This document shows positions 30,151 to 38,733 of a DNA stretch of 64,000 nt, in pieces. Location of the stretch: NCBI RefSeq assembly GCF_000262305.1, contig NC_017910.1:620001-684000 (forward strand). The letters run 5' to 3'. Numbering within the stretch: position 1 is the stretch's first letter; every line of letters begins with the position of its first letter. A model generated the notes under the pieces. That model was not told where the DNA came from and did no database searches. It saw only the letters and a list, made by a program, of their open reading frames with translations. The translations under genes and the position numbers were made by a program. This stretch comes from Shimwellia blattae DSM 4481 = NBRC 105725. GTDB taxonomy: Bacteria > Pseudomonadota > Gammaproteobacteria > Enterobacterales > Enterobacteriaceae.

Positions 30151-30244
30151 TGCATCCATTAATAAAGGGGGGGGGGTAGATCCCTCAATGTCAGGATAGT
30201 TGTCACTCCCTCTGAAAAATAATCCTGAGGGCACGGAGTGACAG

Positions 30245-30727
30245 ATGAAACGAATTTCCCCGGAGCGCAAGGCCTCAACACTGGCAAAATTATTCCCGCC
30301 CTACAATATGACCGTCGCGGCTGTTGCACAGATGGAAGGGATCGCCGAAGCTACACTGTATCACTGGCGTAAACAGGCTAAAGCAGAGGGGAAACCGGTG
30401 CCGGGTAACAGTAAAAACAGTGAGCAGTGGCCAGCAGAAGCCCGTTTTGCCGCCATTGTGGAAACCGCCACGTTAAGTGAAACAGAAATCGCAGAATACT
30501 GCCGTAAAAAAGGGCTGTATCCTGAGCAGCTGATACAGTGGAAGCAGGGCTTTATACAGACCGGAAACCCCGGTGATAAAGCAGCGCTGAAGCAAAGTCA
30601 GAAGGAAGTTAAACAGCTTAAAAAAGAGCTGGTCCGTAAGGAGAAAGCGCTGGCGGAGGCGGCAGCGATACTGGTACTGCGAAAAAAGCTCAGGGATTAC
30701 TACGGGGAAACGGACGGGGACGACTGA
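30245..30727 (+). CDS. Transposase OrfA of the 30.2-kb insertion sequence
   Basis: 160 residues. The N-terminal helix-turn-helix recognises ends (PPYNMTVAAVAQMEGIAEATLYHWRKQAK), and a second HTH-like repeat (LSETEIAEYCRKKGLYPEQLIQWKQGF) is followed by a charged coiled coil (about residues 115-150). OrfB follows in another frame, consistent with frameshift expression of a fusion transposase. Confidence 0.85.
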   Translation: MKRISPERKASTLAKLFPPYNMTVAAVAQMEGIAEATLYHWRKQAKAEGKPVPGNSKNSEQWPAEARFAAIVETATLSETEIAEYCRKKGLYPEQLIQWKQGFIQTGNPGDKAALKQSQKEVKQLKKELVRKEKALAEAAAILVLRKKLRDYYGETDGDD

Positions 30728-30774
30728 CCCCGGCGGATGAACGACAACAGTTCATTCAGTGGATTAATGAAGCG

Positions 30775-31758
30775 GTGGTCTCTGGCGCAAGGCTTGCAGT
30801 CGCCTGCCGTGAAGTGGCCATCAGCCTGCGTACCTGGTGGCGGTGGCAAAAATGTCCGGAGGATGGTCGTCCGGGGGCAATAAGACCCGCCCCGGCGAAT
30901 CGCCTCAGCACGGGGGAAGAGCAGCAGATACGGGATATCTGCCACAGGCCGGAATATGCCCGTCTGCCGCCATCACAGATTGTGCCCCGGCTGGCCGACA
31001 GGGGAATTTACCTGGCCAGTGAGTCGACATTTTACCGGATATTACGCCGCCATAATGAAGTCCACCACCGGGGACGTCAGTCGCGGCCACAGCGGGTGCC
31101 AGCCCCGACGACCTTTACAGCCAGAGCGCCCTGCCAGGTCTGGTCATGGGACATCACCTGGCTGCCCTGCGTGGTGCGTGGTCGCTGGTATTATCTGTAT
31201 ATGATAATTGACCTGTACAGCCGGAAAATCACGGGCTACGAGGTTCATGAAACGGAAAGTGGCGGGCTGGCTGCAGCGCTAATGCAGCGGACAACGCTGC
31301 GTGAGGGCTGCTGGCGTCAGCCGCTGGTGCTGCATGCAGATAACGGAGCCGCCATGAAATCGCAGACCCTGCAGATGAAGCTGTATGAGCTGAATATCAT
31401 ACCGTCACACAGCAGGCCACGGGTAAGTAACGATAACGCGTATGCAGAGTCGTTGTTCCGGACACTGAAATATGTACCACAGTGGCCGTCATCGGGGTTC
31501 AGAACGCTGAGTGATGCCCGGGAGTGGGTGGAGAAATTTACCCACTGGTACAACGAAGAGCACCGCCACAGCGGGATACGGTATGTCACCCCGGCACAGC
31601 GACACCGGGGAGAAGATCACGCGCTTCTGAGGCAACGGGATGAACTGTACCGTCAGGCACAGAAAACACATCCTGAGCGCTGGTCAGGCAGAACGAGAAA
31701 CTGGCAACCCGAAGGTCCGGTAATGCTGAATCCGGAAAGGGGAAAACAGGCCGCTTAA
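30775..31758 (+). CDS. Transposase OrfB of the 30.2-kb insertion sequence
   Basis: 327 residues from the first usual initiator. The open frame extends further upstream (residues LTPADERQQFIQWINEAVV), so production by frameshift from OrfA is likely. DDE catalytic residues are visible: WSWDITWLP, VLHADNGAAMKS and the Glu region SNDNAYAESLFRTLKY. The sequence appears intact. Confidence 0.85.
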   Translation: MVSGARLAVACREVAISLRTWWRWQKCPEDGRPGAIRPAPANRLSTGEEQQIRDICHRPEYARLPPSQIVPRLADRGIYLASESTFYRILRRHNEVHHRGRQSRPQRVPAPTTFTARAPCQVWSWDITWLPCVVRGRWYYLYMIIDLYSRKITGYEVHETESGGLAAALMQRTTLREGCWRQPLVLHADNGAAMKSQTLQMKLYELNIIPSHSRPRVSNDNAYAESLFRTLKYVPQWPSSGFRTLSDAREWVEKFTHWYNEEHRHSGIRYVTPAQRHRGEDHALLRQRDELYRQAQKTHPERWSGRTRNWQPEGPVMLNPERGKQAA

Positions 31759-31759
31759 A

Positions 31760-31954
31760 TTAACCTGGGGTGACAACTACCTTGACACTTACCGTAGATA
31801 GCCCTGCCGCCAGTTCCGGGCAGCGGGTGACCAGACGGCCTTCTTCGCGCCAGTGTTGCAGCAGATCTGAGGAACAGGATTTATCGGTACCGTTGTAGCG
31901 GACAAGGTGCCCTGACAGGCAGGCGCTAAGCAGGATTATTTCTTTGATGGGCAT
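31760..31954 (-). pseudogene. DUF523 gene truncated by the insertion sequence
   Basis: The N-terminal 55 or so residues (MPIKEIILLSACLSGHLVRYNG, HWREEGRLVTRCPELAAGLST) match the start of DUF523 (YbbK-like) proteins, which carry early conserved cysteines. Reading frame after 31788 passes into the insertion sequence end. The rest of the gene is not on the far side of the element, so the 3' part has been deleted. Confidence 0.65.
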
Positions 31955-32174
31955 GGGAGATACCTTTGATAAGGTGCGTGGTAACGCGCTTATCTCGATA
32001 GCGGCGGATATAAGGTGGCGGAAAATGAGCGGGTGGCGGTTAGATTTTGGGGGAGAGGAAACGCATATTATAATGAAAAACGAATAGTATCTTCTGCTCT
32101 TTAACCCCGTTTATGAACTGCCAGAGGCTAAGCCACGTGTTTTATCCTGAGTGGGTGATACCAGAAGGAGACTC

Positions 32175-32594
32175 ATGGAAGTGATTGAAAAATTTAAGAG
32201 GGCGTTAGAAATGAATAAATATCTGTCTGGTCTGTGTGTCGTTTCTTTTTTTTATTTTTCTTCAATAGGTTACGCGCACTCTTCGGGTCTAGATAAAGTT
32301 CAGGTTAATATCTACCCCCTCCACTCTAAGATTGGATTTATCCCGGTAATTTCTAATTCAGATGAAATCAAGCCTTCTGATTTCAGTGAGTCGGATCTAC
32401 AGAAGATGCAGGATAGCCTGAGGAAGAACACCAGCAAAGTCGATGAGCTAACTCAGAAGGTTTTACAGCTTGAGGGAAAGAATTCTGAGCAGGAGAGTAA
32501 GATCGAGCGATTGCAAAGAAGCCTTGATGACATGAAGCGGAGCAACGACAACCTTTCAAATCAGGTCAGCAATTTATCCGGCAAAATTAAGTGA
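32175..32594 (+). CDS. Exported coiled-coil protein of unknown function
   Basis: 139 residues from the ATG at 32175, chosen for an AAGGAG ribosome site. A hydrophobic segment with signal-peptide character (about residues 17-34, YLSGLCVVSFFYFSSIGYAHS) precedes a short beta-rich part. A heptad-rich coiled coil follows (about residues 75-135: LRKNTSKVDELTQKVLQLEG then ERLQRSLDDMKRSNDNLSNQ), resembling Lpp or YbgF-type trimerising helices. No family recognised. AT-rich codon use suggests an acquired gene. Confidence 0.55.
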   Translation: MEVIEKFKRALEMNKYLSGLCVVSFFYFSSIGYAHSSGLDKVQVNIYPLHSKIGFIPVISNSDEIKPSDFSESDLQKMQDSLRKNTSKVDELTQKVLQLEGKNSEQESKIERLQRSLDDMKRSNDNLSNQVSNLSGKIK

Positions 32595-32700
32595 TAAAAA
32601 AGAGCCACCGCCTGTATTAACTTACCGGGCTATTAGCGTAAGCGTGCCTGCATTAAAGCCACGCTTATCAGCGCCCAGAAATCGGCCGTAGCCATATAGC

Positions 32701-32726
32701 AAAAACCCAGCCATAGGCTGGGTTTT
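32701..32726 (-). terminator. Terminator adjoining attL, probably the ancestral tRNA-Phe terminator
   Basis: AAAACCCAGCC / GGCTGGGTTTT stem with ATA between. Read on the minus strand it ends in T residues and lies nine bases beyond the attL copy of the tRNA 3' end, where the terminator of the tRNA gene would have been before island insertion. Confidence 0.65.
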
Positions 32727-32734
32727 CTAAATAG

Positions 32735-32755
32735 TGGTGCCGGACTCGGAATCGA
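32735..32755. other. attL: partial copy of the tRNA-Phe 3' end
   Basis: 21-base sequence matching the last 22 bases of the tRNA-Phe gene with a single deleted C; similarity stops abruptly afterwards. Confidence 0.8.
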
Positions 32756-32881
32756 TGCTTTCATTCATTGTATTGAATATAAAAGATTATTTTTGATGTT
32801 GTTGAATTTATGCCCTCATTTATATCCTCGGTCCGTTTCGGTGGATTTTGGGAACCGAACCGGGCACAGCACGGCAGTTAG

Positions 32882-33043
32882 TCGGGTAAAGAAAGCTTCT
32901 GGTACACCACTGCACGTTTTAATAAGGTACCCGAAAATTTAGCAGAAACGCGATCCCATGTTGCATATAGTCATTCTTCTGCAGGCAACCCCGGATATGA
33001 AATTATGCAGTGGTACTGGAGCACCACCTCTGGTATGCACTAA
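32882..33043 (+). pseudogene. Short coding remnant inside the island
   Basis: 53 codons open from just after a TAG to a TAA, without a start codon. The product (ESFWYTTARFNKVPENL then GYEIMQWYWSTTSGMH) has protein-like composition rich in Trp and Tyr. It looks like the 3' end of a lost gene, and no family is recognised. The rest of 32756-33300 shows no gene. Confidence 0.3.
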
Positions 33044-33304
33044 CTGATATTACATCGTCAGTAGATCTCTTTCAGTAATGTAAGGCCATTAGTGTAGAAA
33101 AAACTATCAACTGACCGAAGTAAGTTGTCGGGTTGCTGGAGATAACTTGCCCATACCCGGTGCATAAAACAAGATGCCCTGAAGTTCTGTTCCTTTACAC
33201 ATCATTACACCTGTACAGGCAATCCTGCTGACAATCTCAGGGCTTTCTGACTGACTAACCCTGTCGAATTAACACCTTAAATAGATCATACAAAACATTT
33301 TTAA

Positions 33305-33327
33305 AAGTGGTATTCTAAATGCTACTT
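33305..33327. promoter_or_regulatory. NsrR-like operator upstream of the nitric oxide reductase gene
   Basis: Arms AAGTGGTATTC and AAATGCTACTT around one central T; 8 of 11 arm positions are palindromic. The 11-1-11 spacing and the AAATGC core match the NsrR consensus built on AAGATGCATTT. It lies 88 bp before the start codon. Confidence 0.6.
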
Positions 33328-34202
33328 TCATTTTTTGTAAATGAATGTAAGGGGCTGACTTCCTCATTCCTTGTGGAAGATGCATTTGTGTTGTTGTAAA
33401 AGGATTATATTCCCATGCATTACTCCAGACGGCTCTGGTTGACATTGCTTGTCACCTGCCTCCTTTCGTTTGGCGTGCTTCTCTGGCTTGGTGGTGAAAT
33501 TTACCAACAGGCTCCTCCGATCCCGGAACGCGTTGTGACTCCCGATGGCACAACAGTGTATACCGGGGAACAAATTCAGAATGGCCAGCAGGCCTGGTTT
33601 GCCGCCGGGGGCCAGCAGCTTGGTTCAGTATGGGGCCACGGCAGTTACGTTGCACCAGACTGGTCTGCCGACTGGTTGCACCGGGAAGCGCTTGCTCTGC
33701 GCAATATCATCGCCCAGGATCATTTCCACGCGACTTATGATGCCTTGTCAAATGAACAGCAACTCGTTGCCAGTGGGCTGATGAAGCAGGAGATGCGCCA
33801 GAATACTTATAATGCACAGCGCAACGTAATCGTTATTTCGCCGCAACGTGCGCAGGCGATTCTCCAGCTCTCTGAGCACTACGATGGCTTGTTTAGTGAT
33901 GCGCCTGCGTTCCATAAGCTACGCGTTGAGTATGCGATGAAAGAAAATACACTCTCTTCCGCTGTCGCGCGCAACGATCTTAGTGCTTTCTTCTTCTGGA
34001 GTGCATGGGCGGCTACGACCGATCGGCCAGGTGATTCCATCACCTATACCAGCAACTGGCCACATGAAGAGCTGGTTGGCAATACACCAAGCCCAAGTCT
34101 GGGTATCTGGTCTGTTGCCAGCGTGATTTTGCTGCTCGGTGGGATCGGCGCTCTGGTGTGGTATGGTAATCCCCCCATTTTTAACGGAGGCGATAAGTAG
34201 AA

Positions 34203-35030
34203 TCAGGTCATGCGTTGAATATGCTGCATTGGCGTGAAACCATTCAGTGCCATATTCGGACGCTCGTGATTATAAAACCATTGCCAGCGTGTGGCATAGT
34301 CCTGCAATTCGTCCAGTGATGTAAACAGGTGCTGTCCCAGCCAGTCATAACGTACAGTCCGGTTATATCGCTCAATATATGCATTTTGCTGAGGTTTTCC
34401 GGGTTGAATAAAACGCAGGGTGATATTCTGCTGAGCAGCCCATGACATCAGTATCTTGCCGGTATATTCTGGCCCATTATCACATCGTATTGCTGCTGGT
34501 TTACCTTTCCACTCAATCAGTTGTTCGAGTGTCCTCACCACACGATTTGCGGGAAGAGAAAAATCTACCTCAATGGCCAGCGCTTCACGATTAAAGTCAT
34601 CGATAACATTCAGCAATCGGACGGAACGACCATCCGACAGTTGATCGTGCATGAAGTCCATCGACCAGCATTCATTGCGGCTTTCAGGCACCGCCAGCGG
34701 CTCGGGCTTATCCCGTTTCAGTCGTTTTTTCGGTTTAATTCGCCTGTTCAGCGACAACTCGCAATAAATCCGGTATACCCTTTTGTGATTGAACTTAAAG
34801 CCTTTTACGTTACGCAGGTACAAAAAGCACAGACCAAAACCCCAGTTGCGCTGACTGTCGGTGATACGGAGTAGCCAGTCAGCAATAACCGTGTTTTCTT
34901 CATTCAGTTGAGGCTGATAGCGATAGCAACTTTCGCTGACAACAAACAACTGGCAGGCAAAACGTATGCTGACGCTTCGGTGCCTGACCGCGTCCTGTGC
35001 CATCTGCTTTCGCTGCGATGGCTTCACCAC
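34203..35030 (-). CDS. IS3-family transposase OrfB (in norZ)
   Basis: 275 residues with an rve integrase core. DDE residues are visible in [27 protein letters not shown] and [16 protein letters not shown]. It overlaps OrfA by seven bases, with an A6G stretch at the OrfA end for -1 frameshifting. It appears intact. Confidence 0.92.
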   Translation of the reverse strand: MVKPSQRKQMAQDAVRHRSVSIRFACQLFVVSESCYRYQPQLNEENTVIADWLLRITDSQRNWGFGLCFLYLRNVKGFKFNHKRVYRIYCELSLNRRIKPKKRLKRDKPEPLAVPESRNECWSMDFMHDQLSDGRSVRLLNVIDDFNREALAIEVDFSLPANRVVRTLEQLIEWKGKPAAIRCDNGPEYTGKILMSWAAQQNITLRFIQPGKPQQNAYIERYNRTVRYDWLGQHLFTSLDELQDYATRWQWFYNHERPNMALNGFTPMQHIQRMT

Positions 35031-35290
35031 TTTTTTGCCATAGCCTCCTGAATAATTTCGGCTTTGAGCCGTTCTTCGGCATACATCTTTTTCAGGCGGC
35101 GGTTTTCATCTTCCAGCTCTTTTAGTCGGGCCATCATGGATGCATCCATTCCGCCAAAGCGTGAACGCCACTTGTAGAAACTGGCATTGCTCATACCATG
35201 CTCGCGGCACAGTTCAGCAACTGGCGTTCCGGCCTCAGCCTGCTTGAGGATGGCCATGATCTGGCTGTCGGTAAAGCGTGATTTTTTCAT
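35024..35290 (-). CDS. IS3-family transposase OrfA (in norZ)
   Basis: 88 residues: helix-turn-helix ([36 protein letters not shown]) followed by a leucine-rich coiled coil ([15 protein letters not shown]). The AAAAAAG near its 3' end is the likely frameshift site for making the OrfAB transposase. Confidence 0.92.
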   Translation of the reverse strand: MKKSRFTDSQIMAILKQAEAGTPVAELCREHGMSNASFYKWRSRFGGMDASMMARLKELEDENRRLKKMYAEERLKAEIIQEAMAKKW

Positions 35291-36851
35291 AGAGATCTCC
35301 CCGGTTCAGATTACGAGAAAATTCTACCTATGAACACACCGGTTTTTCGGGGGGATTACCGTATCACGTACGTGACGAAGATGAAACAGTGAAGATTTCT
35401 CCACTGAAAGATCCTTTATTTAACGTCAAACTGACACCCTCCATGCGGGCAACAACTAAATATTTCTACGTGGTTATTGCTCTTTTTCTGGTACAGATCC
35501 TGCTGGGCTCTATGACGGCACACTACGGTGTGGAAGGCCAGGATTTCTTTGGCATTCCACTTTCGCGTATTTTGCCGTATACGGTGTTGCGAAGCTGGCA
35601 TACTCAGCTTTCTGTACTGTGGATTGCGACGGCATGGCTGGCGACGGGGATTTATATTGCGCCACTGATTTCCGGGCATGAGCCTCGCTTCCAGCGAGCC
35701 GGGGTGAATATCCTGTTTATTGCTTTGCTGGTCCTGGTCGTGGGCTCTCTGGCGTTTGGTTGGCTGGGTACAATGGGTTATCTCGACGCCCGCCAGAATT
35801 TCTATATTGGTTCCCAGGGACTGGAATTCACTAATATGGGGCGTATGTGGCAATGGCTTCTGTTTATTGGCTTGATTATCTGGCTGCTGCTGGTTGGTCG
35901 GGCGCTCTGGCCTGCACTCTCTCATCCTTCTGAAAACCGTGGGCTGATCACGCTGATGTTCCTGGCTGCCGTCTGTATCGGTCTGTTCTATGCGAGCTCC
36001 CTGATGTGGGGATATCGCGCGCATTACGCCATTATCGAATACTGGCGCTGGTGGCTGGTACACCTGTGGGTTGAAGGTTTCTTTGAAGTCTTCGCAACAG
36101 CAGTGATTGCGCTGATATTCTGTAGGCTGGGGTTGGTTCGACCGAGTGCGGCAGATAAAGCAACGCTTTTCTCCACTATCATCTTCCTGTTTGGTGGTAT
36201 TCTCGGCACACTGCATCACCTTTACTTTACTGGTGCGCCGATTTCGGTGATCGCCTGGGGTTCTATTTTCTCCGCTCTGGAGGTGGTACCTCTCTCTATG
36301 GTAGGGATTGAGGCTGCACACAACTATCGGCTGTTGAGTAAGGCTCCCTGGGTGCAACGCTATCGCTGGATGATCTTCTTCTTTGTTTCCGTTGCTTTTT
36401 GGAACATGGTTGGGGCGGGCCTGTTGGGTTTTGCAATAAACCCGCCCATTTCGCTCTATTATGTCCAGGGATTAAACCTGACGGCGGCACACGGCCACGC
36501 GGCGCTCTTTGGTGTATATGGCCTGCTGGGTATTGGTCTGATGCTGTTCTGCCTGCGCGGGCTAATGGAAGATCATATCTGGATGGATAGCTTACTGAAA
36601 TGGGCTTTCTGGCTAATGAATATTGGTCTGACTATGATGGTCTTCCTGACGTTGGTACCGGTCGGAATTTATCAGGCGTGGGCCAGTGTGGATAAAGGAT
36701 TATGGTACGCCCGCTCTGCCGAAGTCGTACATTCCTCTGTTGTTGAAACGCTGGTCTGGCTGCGCGTGCCGGGAGATATTCTCTTTGGCTTCGGGGGCCT
36801 TTCCCTTGCTGTTTTTGCCCTGCGTCTTCTGATGAAACGCCGTTAAAAAAC

Positions 36852-36879
36852 ACAAGCCTGGCCATGAGGCCAGGCTTGT
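36852..36879. terminator. Terminator-like hairpin after norZ
   Basis: Perfect 12-bp stem, ACAAGCCTGGCC / GGCCAGGCTTGT, with an ATGA loop, five bases after the norZ stop. The run of six A residues upstream would make the better T-tract on the minus strand, so it may act in both directions. Confidence 0.65.
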
Positions 36880-36954
36880 TCCGGGGAGCCTGCGTAGCCT
36901 TGTGTTCATTCAAGTCTTACCCGGTGTCCACGGAAGCCATCGTTTACTCACCAC

Positions 36955-36973
36955 ATCAATCGGTACGATTGAT
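36955..36973. promoter_or_regulatory. Perfect 19-bp palindrome of unknown role
   Basis: Arms ATCAATCG and CGATTGAT around GTA. It has no T-tract or GC-rich stem, so it looks more like an operator than a terminator. It lies 131 bp before the DUF1971 gene. Confidence 0.45.
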
Positions 36974-37020
36974 TCTTGGGCGCGACTTTCCACATAAGCC
37001 TCATCACATCGAATTTTTAT

Positions 37021-37039
37021 GATAACGATATTCATTATC
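37021..37039. promoter_or_regulatory. Strong candidate Fur box upstream of the DUF1971 gene
   Basis: GATAACGATATTCATTATC matches the 19-bp Fur consensus at 17 of 19 positions, 64 bp before the start codon and 24 bp upstream of the NsrR-like site. Confidence 0.7.
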
Positions 37040-37063
37040 AATTATCTTTACGGATGAAGTTTA

Positions 37064-37086
37064 AAGGTGCATTATAAATGCATCTT
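37064..37086. promoter_or_regulatory. NsrR-like operator upstream of the DUF1971 gene
   Basis: Arms AAGGTGCATTA and AAATGCATCTT around one T; 9 of 11 arm positions are palindromic, and the right arm is an exact consensus half-site. It ends 17 bp before the start codon, overlapping or just after a TATAAA hexamer, a repression position. Confidence 0.7.
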
Positions 37087-37103
37087 TAAGTCAGGAGGTC
37101 AAA

Positions 37104-37445
37104 ATGAGCCATCGCAGAATCCCTGAAAACTGGAAAATAAAACGTTCAACCCCATTCTTCACGAAAGATAATGTACCGGTAGCACTGTTGAGTCACCATA
37201 ACACCGCAGCCGGCATATTTGGTCAGCTTTGTGTCATGGAAGGCACAGTGACCTACTACGGTTTCGCCAGTGAAGCAGCAACGGATCCAGACGTTAAAGT
37301 GGTTATTAATGCAGGAAGCTTTGCAACCAGCCCACCACAATACTGGCACCGCATTGAGATGACCGATGATGCAAGGTTCAACATCAACTTCTGGGCAGAT
37401 CCGACATTTTCCGGAGATGAAGTTTACAGTGCCAAAAAATCATAA
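37104..37445 (+). CDS. YeaR-like DUF1971 cupin-fold protein
   Basis: 113-residue DUF1971 protein, the family of E. coli YeaR and of the N-terminal domain of some TehB proteins. Conserved features include RSTPFFTKDNVP, VMEGTVTYYGFASE, the FATSPPQYWHRIEM metal-site-like segment and FNINFWADP. yeaR is nitrate- and NO-responsive in E. coli. An AGGAGG ribosome site precedes the ATG. Its NsrR- and Fur-like operators indicate induction by NO and iron limitation. The biochemical function is unknown. Confidence 0.85.
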   Translation: MSHRRIPENWKIKRSTPFFTKDNVPVALLSHHNTAAGIFGQLCVMEGTVTYYGFASEAATDPDVKVVINAGSFATSPPQYWHRIEMTDDARFNINFWADPTFSGDEVYSAKKS

Positions 37446-37699
37446 CCCTGATGCTCTCCTGCCGATAATGGAGAGAGAGCCCTGGCCCTACAGATAGAAT
37501 GAACACAACATGAGTGCATTTTTTAGGCAAACATCAATGCAAGTTGACTACGGAGAGCAGGAATGCTGCAGTGAGTTGTCTTTACTGCACATTGCCGAAT
37601 ATCTGGAGTACCTTTCATGCGGAGTTCCTCCCTGCCCCGGGGTAAATGATGAATGTTCTTTCGATGTGTCCCTGTTAATAAATTCATCAGGAGACTGAG

Positions 37700-38329
37700 A
37701 TGAAGATTGTTGCTGTTGAAGCCAATATTGCAGCAGGAAAAACAACATTACTTGCCCCTCTGGCGCAGGCGTTGTCGGAGAAGACCGGAACCACCTGGAA
37801 AGTTATCAGGGAGCCAGTCGATGAAGACCCGGTATTTCTGGAGCTGCTCAAGGTTTTTGTGGAAAACCCGGAGGATGCGGATGCCAGAGTTGCCTTCCAG
37901 TTATATATCACCCGCAGCAGACAGGGACTTTTAAAGGACGTACCTGAAGGTAATTACGTGATTGAGCGTTCGCTGTTTAGCGATATTGTTTTTTGCCATG
38001 TCAATTTCCTGATGGCTGAGCAGCCCTCGGCTCGCTATATGTCATATTTCTATCAGATTAAGGCATATTTAAACAGTTATCCCAAAATCGATCTTGTTGT
38101 TTATATTGATCGGGATGCGGAATCATGTTTTAACGCCTGTCGAGCGCGAGGGAGAGCAGGGGAGAGTCAGTATACGCTGGACTATTTTAAGGATCTGAAG
38201 GCGTTTCACGATGCCTGTCTGCCGCAGATTACCCGGCAATATGGTTCGAAACTGTTGACCTGCCGTGTGGATCGCGGGTTTGCATGCCCGAATGAAATGG
38301 CAAATGCAGTAGTGGAGCATCTGGAGTGA
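37700..38329 (+). CDS. Deoxynucleoside kinase (dNK/dGK superfamily)
   Basis: 209-residue kinase of the dCK/dGK/TK2-type family found in animals, viruses, phages and some bacteria, unlike E. coli Tdk. P-loop EANIAAGKTTLLAPL lies at the N-terminus; the catalytic ERS motif (VIERSLFSDIVF), YIDRDAESCFN and the arginine-rich lid ARGRAGE follow, then LDYFKDLKAFHDACL. It would phosphorylate deoxynucleosides for salvage; base preference cannot be read. AGGAG precedes the ATG. It follows the DUF1971 gene by 254 bp on the same strand; a 62-codon frame between them (37510-37698) lacks a ribosome site and is left unannotated. Confidence 0.82.
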   Translation: MKIVAVEANIAAGKTTLLAPLAQALSEKTGTTWKVIREPVDEDPVFLELLKVFVENPEDADARVAFQLYITRSRQGLLKDVPEGNYVIERSLFSDIVFCHVNFLMAEQPSARYMSYFYQIKAYLNSYPKIDLVVYIDRDAESCFNACRARGRAGESQYTLDYFKDLKAFHDACLPQITRQYGSKLLTCRVDRGFACPNEMANAVVEHLE

Positions 38330-38733
38330 ACGCCGTATAACGTACTTTTAAGAATCTCTCACCTTATATATGGCTGATGGGGAGTCTGTTGATTGAGTAC
38401 ATTAATGCATTTTTCAGGAATGCTTACAAGTGGAGCTACGTTGCTGTGTAAATAAGGTTTTTCGGTGTTGATGAATATGTGGCGAGTACAGAATAGGTAA
38501 TGTTATATTAATATTATTACCCGAGTTGAGTTGTCATTCTTTTCTGAAAAGATTAAGTAAATTTTTCTCAATCTTTATTCTGTATCCGGATAAAAATATA
38601 ATGGACATGCTATTATTTTACCATTTGTATAAATGAATACGCCAGCTGATAAGGCTGGCGTCTGTTGCGGTTCTGTTCTGATACAATAGGTATTAAAAAA
38701 AGTGAGATTACATAATCAGGCTGATGAGTTGGT
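38330..38733. other. 404-bp AT-rich intergenic stretch
   Basis: No credible gene on either strand. It is rich in A/T (notably 38450-38640), with a small GCCAGCTGATAAGGCTGGC hairpin near 38642-38660 that may be a terminator for the kinase gene, although it is 300 bp away. Confidence 0.5.

Larger units (their letters stand above)
30189..31787 (+). mobile_element. Two-ORF insertion sequence with rve transposase
   Basis: 1,599-bp element with terminal inverted repeats TGTCAGGATAGTTGTCAC and, at the right end, TGTCAAGGTAGTTGTCAC (16/18 identical). It holds an OrfA with helix-turn-helix and an OrfB with an rve/DDE integrase core. No target duplication is visible (left flank ends CTCAA, right flank begins CTTAC), so flanking DNA has probably been deleted or rearranged. 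The organisation is IS3-like; I do not assign a named IS. Confidence 0.85.
34165..35360 (-). mobile_element. IS3-family element (IS407-like group) in the NO reductase gene
   Basis: 1,196 bp flanked by a 4-bp target duplication GTAT (34161-34164 and 35361-35364). The terminal inverted repeats start GGTAATCCCCCC and share an inner GTAGAAT. OrfA and OrfB overlap on the minus strand. A four-base duplication fits the IS407-type group of IS3. Confidence 0.92.
33415..36846 (+). pseudogene. norZ: Quinol-dependent nitric oxide reductase, split by an insertion sequence
   Basis: Single-subunit NO reductase (qNOR) reducing 2 NO to N2O with quinol. The 5' part (33415-34164, 250 codons) encodes an N-terminal membrane anchor and the periplasmic cytochrome-c-like domain (VTPDGTTVYTGEQIQNGQQAW, GSVWGHGSYVAPDW). 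The 3' part (from 35365) encodes the NorB-like heme-copper core: SWHTQLSVLW, HLWVEGFFEVFATAVIALI with the NOR-specific Glu, TLHHLYFTG and HGHAALFG, i.e. heme and FeB histidines. Removing the element and one GTAT copy joins ALVWY to HVRDEDETVK in frame, giving 743 residues, a normal qNOR length. As it stands the gene should be non-functional. Confidence 0.92.

Noticed and set aside
30160..30180. G-tract as a possible phase-variation switch
   Set aside because: It is not inside or immediately upstream of an intact gene; it more likely marks a rearrangement junction or sequencing-sensitive tract.
35416..36357. 313-codon frame antisense to the NO reductase core
   Set aside because: It overlaps conserved heme-ligand motifs on the other strand; no ribosome site.
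35389..36846. Stand-alone gene starting at the GTG in the 3' part of norZ
   Set aside because: The frame continues upstream to the insertion boundary and joins the 5' half exactly; the GTG is an internal codon.
37510..37698. 62-codon frame before the deoxynucleoside kinase gene
   Set aside because: No ribosome site and no recognisable features; it ends just before the kinase and could be chance. Kept out of the gene list.
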